Both the position numbers and the translations under genes were made by a program. Source: Desulforapulum sp034007745 (GTDB lineage: Bacteria; Desulfobacterota; Desulfobacteria; Desulfobacterales; Desulfobacteraceae). Taken from it: 64,000 nucleotides of DNA. Shown in pieces: positions 59,978 through 64,000 of this stretch (positions within the stretch are counted from its first letter, which is position 1; the number at the start of each line of letters is the position of its first letter). The notes below the pieces were generated by a model. The model searched no databases and was not told the origin of the DNA. It saw nothing but the letters and a program-made list of their open reading frames with translations. Location: positions 15,253 through 79,252 of the forward strand of contig JAVEQI010000012.1 in the NCBI GenBank assembly GCA_034007745.1. Direction: 5' to 3'.

Positions 59978-60016
59978 AAGGTCTTCCAGCTCAACCTGGA
60001 GGACCTTGTTTGTTTA
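59978..60016 (+). terminator. Intrinsic terminator after zraP
   Basis: AAGGTCTTCCAG (59978-59989) pairs with CTGGAGGACCTT (59996-60007) with one mismatch, followed by GTTTGTTT. It is 30 bases past the zraP stop. Confidence 0.75.
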
Positions 60017-60106
60017 TAGGCAGACCCATTGACACACAATCATGGGGCATCTTATTTTAGCTGATTTTATATTTGATTTTGTCGATGAATGGGGTTATGG
60101 TCTGGC

Positions 60107-60550
60107 ATGATTTTTAAATATTTTTCCAGAAAACCTGCAAGAAAAACACTATTGGCAGCCATCCTCTTTTTTATCATGGTTTCCAATTGCCAAGGGGTGG
60201 AGATAATCGTCAATGCATCCGTACCCGACCGATTATATACGGTGCAGGATCTACGATCTATCTTTGCCATGCAGCGCCCCATCTGGTCCAACGGGGGAAA
60301 AATACAGGTTTTTGTACTTGCAGATAACAATCCTCTCCACCGTGAATTCACCAAAACAAAACTCAACATGTTTCCCCACCAATTCAGAAGAATATGGGAC
60401 AGGCTGCTCTTTTCCGGAACCGGTCAGCCCCCGAGGCAGGTTGGTTCCCCCGAGGAGATGATCGAAAAAATCAGCACCACCCCTAACAGTATCGGCTATG
60501 CCGAGGCTGCACCCGACAATAAGAATATCAGGATATTAATATATGAATAA
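60107..60550 (+). CDS. PstS-like small periplasmic substrate-binding protein
   Basis: About 147 residues. N-terminal export signal (RKTLLAAILFFIMVSNCQG), then VEIIVNASVPDRLYTVQDLR, SIFAMQRPIWSNGGKIQVFV, FTKTKLNMFPHQFRRIWDRL and GSPEEMIEKISTTPNSIGYA. The pattern is that of short PstS-domain proteins encoded next to GGDEF/EAL proteins in many proteobacteria. The ATG at 60107 is preferred over 60089 on signal-peptide grounds. It overlaps the porin gene by 8 bases. It probably presents phosphate or another anion to the downstream sensor. Confidence 0.75.
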   Translation: MIFKYFSRKPARKTLLAAILFFIMVSNCQGVEIIVNASVPDRLYTVQDLRSIFAMQRPIWSNGGKIQVFVLADNNPLHREFTKTKLNMFPHQFRRIWDRLLFSGTGQPPRQVGSPEEMIEKISTTPNSIGYAEAAPDNKNIRILIYE

Positions 60551-61733
60551 ATACAGCTTCACCAGGCTTGCCCTGATACTCGTTATTTTGATCTCTGCCC
60601 CATGGGCAAACGCCTATAACCTGTCAGACAAGGCTCAGATCCATGGTTTTTTTACCCAGAACGCCATCCACACAACGGCCAATCAAGCCTATGGCAATAG
60701 TGAAGACAGCGTTTCCTACAAACTCACCGAGGCGGGACTCAACCTGGGTTATCAGCCCATGGAAAGGATCAGCTTCGCAGCCCAGGGCCTCTTCCGCCAG
60801 GCAGGAGAGCTTGACAGCGGAAGCCTTTCCCTTGATTACGGCCTGATCGACCTGGCCCTGTTTCAAAACCCCCTGGGCAGCCTCGGGGTCAGACTGGGCA
60901 GGGTCAAAAACCCCCTGGGATTATACAACGAAACAAGGGATGTGGCCTTTACCACCCCCACAATTATCCTGCCCCCGGGCATTTATTTCGATCGTTCCAG
61001 ATCCCTTTTCCTATCCTCCGACGGAGGGCAGTTCTACATGGATTTTCAACTGGGAACAGGACGCTTGTCCGGAAAGTTAAACTATGGAGAGATAAGAAAC
61101 GACAACGATGAAATGCGGGATGCCGTTCTTCCCCTGAACGCCACAGGGGATCTGAGCACCCAGGCAGATTTTGCGGGACAGCTGACCTATGATATCAATT
61201 CCGGGAAATATGTAGCGGCCATAAGCTACGCCGATGTCACCCTTGACTATGACCAGGGCTCCATGGATAGATACACCAATGGAACCATCCACTTTTATCC
61301 CATGGTATTGTCAGCCCAATATAACGGCGACCGGATCAGCCTGACAGGCGAATACCTGTATCAAAAGAATGAATTTTCAAACCTCGGCCCCTTGAGCCCT
61401 GATGGGAAATCTGTCAGCGAAAGCTGGTACGTCCAGACTGCCTATCGTTTTAATTACAACTGGCAGCTCCTAGGCCGCTATGGCGAACACTACCTTGACC
61501 AAGATGACAGAAGTGGAAGTTTTTTCAAACAGATAGGCCTGCCTACCCACATGGGGTTTACCAAAGATGTTACCCTCTCCCTTCGCTGGGATATTAAGCC
61601 GTGGATGATGATGCGAGGTGAATACCATTGGATCAATGGAACATCATGGCTGACAACCGCCGACAACCCTGACAGAAGCATTACAGAAAAGCACCATGAC
61701 CTTTTTGCATTGCAGGTCGCCTTTAAGTTCTAA
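60543..61733 (+). CDS. Outer-membrane beta-barrel porin
   Basis: 396 residues: signal peptide (MNKYSFTRLALILVILISAP then WANAY), then alternating amphipathic strands rich in aromatic residues, for example AQIHGFFTQNAIHTT, LGVRLGRVKNPLGLYNETRD and QLLGRYGEHYLDQDD, and a C-terminal strand ending FALQVAFKF with the terminal Phe that marks outer-membrane proteins. It would form a channel or display a sensor surface in the outer membrane. It lies between the PstS-like gene (8-base overlap) and the GGDEF/EAL gene, so it is part of the same unit. Confidence 0.85.
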   Translation: MNKYSFTRLALILVILISAPWANAYNLSDKAQIHGFFTQNAIHTTANQAYGNSEDSVSYKLTEAGLNLGYQPMERISFAAQGLFRQAGELDSGSLSLDYGLIDLALFQNPLGSLGVRLGRVKNPLGLYNETRDVAFTTPTIILPPGIYFDRSRSLFLSSDGGQFYMDFQLGTGRLSGKLNYGEIRNDNDEMRDAVLPLNATGDLSTQADFAGQLTYDINSGKYVAAISYADVTLDYDQGSMDRYTNGTIHFYPMVLSAQYNGDRISLTGEYLYQKNEFSNLGPLSPDGKSVSESWYVQTAYRFNYNWQLLGRYGEHYLDQDDRSGSFFKQIGLPTHMGFTKDVTLSLRWDIKPWMMMRGEYHWINGTSWLTTADNPDRSITEKHHDLFALQVAFKF

Positions 61734-61744
61734 CTGGGGGGTAC

Positions 61745-64000
61745 ATGTTAAAAAAAAACTTTTTCAGCCTCAAGTGGAAATTTATTTTTTTAATCAGCGC
61801 CGCCCTTGTGCTCCTCCAGGGTTACCAGACCTTTCTCTTTTATTTTGATACCACAAGGGCCTTTCTCGAACAGGGGGGAAAAGCGCAGAGTCGTTATTTT
61901 CATATTGCAACGACCGTCATCAGCAACTCTTCAAAGGTTTTGGAGATGTTTGCCGAGTCAATTTTTCTGACCCAGGCACCCGTCAGTACAGCCAGGTTAT
62001 CCTGGAAACAGACCATCTCCCTGATCGAAAAAAACTGGTCAAACTGGCAATTCATCTGGGGTCTTAACAGGGCAGTCCTAACCGACCACCAGGGGCTGAC
62101 AGTCAAGAGCTGGGGCATTAACCTAAAGGGCCTGAACACCCAGATAAAAAAGGTGTTAACCGAAGAAGAGCCCGTGCATACCATGTCCTGTGACAATGAG
62201 TGCTACACCATCATGACTATTCCCATAGTTTCGGCCTTTAAATCCGTTGGCACCCTCACCCTTGGCAGATCCCTGGCAGACGGGATGATCGAATTTCAAA
62301 AGGCCACCCATGCTGATATGGCGATTCTGACAAAAACCGGGGAGGCCCAGCATCCGACCAGGGACAATTATCAACTATCAGCTATGACCCGCACAGCCCA
62401 GACCACCCCCCTGATCCATGCACTTAGAGAACACCACTCCCTGGACGAGCTTATCAAGGGGAACATCATATTCCCCCATAATAAGGCTGTTTACAACGTT
62501 CAGGCCCATGCCATGGACGAGTCCAACGACCCCCAGTCCCTCGTACTCATCATTGACGAGATCACCTACGAATATAACGAGATGAGAACACACCTTGCCC
62601 GCATGGTCACAACCAGCATTGCCGGCCTGCTGACAATTCTTCTAGTTCTATTTTTACTCGCCCATGCCCTGTTAAAACGGATGGCTGACCTTGCCTCGGT
62701 ACTCCCGCTGTTTACCCAGCATGAGTATCAACAGATTCGCCAGATCCTGAACAGGCAAAGGGGCTTTCGCCTTGGGTATGATGATGAGGTCGACAATTTA
62801 GCTGCCATTGCCAGGGAGGTGGCAGATCAACTGGAAGCTTTAGAAAACGAGACCCAGGAAAAGACCCTTCTTTTAACAAAAAAAAGCCTGGATCTTGAAA
62901 GCGAAAAGAACTTTATCGAAAAACTTGTTCAGTCCGCCCCGATTCTGATCATAACTCAAACCTACAAGGGTGAAATATTATTTATCAACAATGAAGCCCT
63001 TGTCCTTTACGGAGCGGAAGAAGATGCCCTTGTTGGAAAATTGTTTGATGATTTTTTCGGTGAAAAAAATAATCAGCACCAGGATGAACTCATTGCCCTG
63101 CGGGAGGGAAAAGAGATAAAATCCATTAAATACGACGCAAAGATGATATCCTCCTCGGGGACCTCACATTCTATCTCCTGGTTCCATTCCACGCTTTATC
63201 CCCAGGGAAAAAGGTTCCCTGTGGTTCTGACCATCGGCCTTGACATCACAGACCGGGAAAAAGCCGAGGAGCAGATGATGTGGCTTGCCACCCACGATCA
63301 CCTGACCAAACTGAGCAACCTGAGGCACTTTAATAGCGAGTTCGAACGAATCCTTGACCAGGCACGACGGTATGACGAGCAGTTAGCCCTGTTCTATCTT
63401 GATATCGACCAGTTTAAAATCATCAACGATACCAAGGGCCATCCCATGGGAGATGCTATACTCAAAACCGTGGCTCAGACCCTTCAACAGATGACGCGTA
63501 AGTCCGATCTGATCTGCCGCATCGGCGGGGATGAATTTACGCTGCTCATACCCAATGCAACGGGCAAGGCGGTTTTAGCCCTGGCAAAAAAAATAAATCA
63601 GGCTCTGATCAAGATACCGGTTGACGACATGGAGCACAATTTTAAAATAACTGCTAGCATAGGCATTGCCCTTTTCCCCCAGCATGGAAACTCCATTCAT
63701 GATCTTCTGTCCAACGCAGATATTGCCATGTATCATGCCAAAAAGTCAGGGTTTGGTCAATTTCACGTCTATTCCCTCAAACAGCAGTACCAGGTGCATT
63801 CAACTCAAAAAATGTATTGGAAAAATGTCATTGAAGATGCCATTGAAAACGATCGGTTTGTTCTCTATTTTCAGCCTATTCAGGATTTAAAAACCGGGTT
63901 GACCAGCCATTATGAATGCCTGGTTCGACTGATTTTAGAAAAAGGGAGGGTTGTCTCACCTGGAGAATTTATCGAATATGCAGAAACACTTGGGCTTATC
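61745..64000 (+). CDS. Membrane sensor with PAS, GGDEF and EAL domains (partial, C-terminus outside window)
   Basis: An open frame from the ATG at 61745 to the window end, 752 codons seen. First helix (KFIFLISAALVLLQGYQTF), a periplasmic sensing domain of about 250 residues with one Cys pair (MSCDNECYTIM), second helix (SIAGLLTILLVLFLLAHALL), a HAMP-like linker, a PAS domain (LVQSAPILIITQTYKGEILF), GGDEF domain (THDHLTKLSNLRHF, LDIDQFKIINDTKGHPMGD, RIGGDEF with the inhibitory RKSD site), and the start of an EAL domain (FVLYFQPI, HYECLVRL, where ECL replaces EAL). It should make or break c-di-GMP in response to a periplasmic signal, probably bound by the PstS-like protein encoded two genes earlier. 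Confidence 0.93.
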   Translation, partial: MLKKNFFSLKWKFIFLISAALVLLQGYQTFLFYFDTTRAFLEQGGKAQSRYFHIATTVISNSSKVLEMFAESIFLTQAPVSTARLSWKQTISLIEKNWSNWQFIWGLNRAVLTDHQGLTVKSWGINLKGLNTQIKKVLTEEEPVHTMSCDNECYTIMTIPIVSAFKSVGTLTLGRSLADGMIEFQKATHADMAILTKTGEAQHPTRDNYQLSAMTRTAQTTPLIHALREHHSLDELIKGNIIFPHNKAVYNVQAHAMDESNDPQSLVLIIDEITYEYNEMRTHLARMVTTSIAGLLTILLVLFLLAHALLKRMADLASVLPLFTQHEYQQIRQILNRQRGFRLGYDDEVDNLAAIAREVADQLEALENETQEKTLLLTKKSLDLESEKNFIEKLVQSAPILIITQTYKGEILFINNEALVLYGAEEDALVGKLFDDFFGEKNNQHQDELIALREGKEIKSIKYDAKMISSSGTSHSISWFHSTLYPQGKRFPVVLTIGLDITDREKAEEQMMWLATHDHLTKLSNLRHFNSEFERILDQARRYDEQLALFYLDIDQFKIINDTKGHPMGDAILKTVAQTLQQMTRKSDLICRIGGDEFTLLIPNATGKAVLALAKKINQALIKIPVDDMEHNFKITASIGIALFPQHGNSIHDLLSNADIAMYHAKKSGFGQFHVYSLKQQYQVHSTQKMYWKNVIEDAIENDRFVLYFQPIQDLKTGLTSHYECLVRLILEKGRVVSPGEFIEYAETLGLI

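Overview
The window looks like chromosome from a strictly anaerobic, sulfate-reducing deltaproteobacterium of the Desulfobacterium/Desulforapulum type (Desulfobacterota). This is an inference from gene content: a DsrC-family protein, an HdrC-like iron-sulfur protein, a DUF362 ferredoxin, anaplerotic pyruvate carboxylase plus GTP-type PEP carboxykinase, a two-subunit (PA/PB) glycine dehydrogenase, TrpB2 and a zinc-type ZraS/ZraR/ZraP system. No rRNA, tRNA, CRISPR array or complete prophage was seen.

Layout. 1-4.7 kb: a leftward molybdenum-cofactor operon (mobA, moaE, moaC) running into rmuC and an MltA-like lipoprotein cut by the window edge, divergent from pyrR-moaB. 4.8-15.6 kb: housekeeping and information genes. 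These are a YchF-like protein with a degenerate P-loop, a DHH phosphoesterase overlapping tail-to-tail with a short Rho paralogue, dusB plus a DEDD exonuclease, a HAD phosphatase, an EamA transporter and pckG. 15.9-26.2 kb: an AT-rich accessory block. It carries an FMN reductase, a copper P-type ATPase of Bacteroidota character, a ZraP/Spy-like periplasmic protein, a YHS-lactate dehydrogenase fusion, a universal stress protein and a DsrC paralogue. Mixed in are four decayed genes: a SpoIIE phosphatase, an isoprenylcysteine-methyltransferase-like protein, a CusA RND pump and an IS1634-type transposase. 26.2-37 kb: livF plus an acyl-CoA ligase, mgtE, a flavin-binding protein, birA-pyc and trpB2. 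37.3-45.6 kb: a rightward glycine cleavage and lipoate operon (lpd, gcvT, gcvH, gcvPA, gcvPB, lipB, lipA, shikimate kinase). 45.7-55.4 kb: yaaA, a DUF362 ferredoxin, a leftward FeS protein/BtuFCD-type uptake/SMR operon, a LysE-type exporter, an XRE-cupin regulator and an acyl-CoA synthetase. 55.7-60 kb: zraR-zraS divergent from zraP, with a sigma-54 promoter. 60.1-64 kb: a PstS-like periplasmic protein, an outer-membrane porin and a GGDEF/EAL protein cut by the window edge.

How the genes fit together. Lpd, GcvT, GcvH, GcvPA and GcvPB form the complete glycine cleavage complex, and LipB and LipA make the lipoyl group carried by GcvH. BirA sits immediately upstream of the biotin enzyme it would modify. 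PYC and PCK together give pyruvate to oxaloacetate to PEP. The ZraSRP unit and the accessory block both point to envelope or metal stress.

Non-coding structure is rich. There is a 182-bp hairpin element with two fragments elsewhere, a second 157-bp hairpin element, a pair of 55-bp GTTAGCT-rich repeats placed just before ribosome binding sites, and short palindromes at the gcv locus and in front of trpB2. The most unusual protein is the YHS-LDH fusion at 21.5-22.6 kb. I did not find a clear new multi-gene defence or biosynthetic system.
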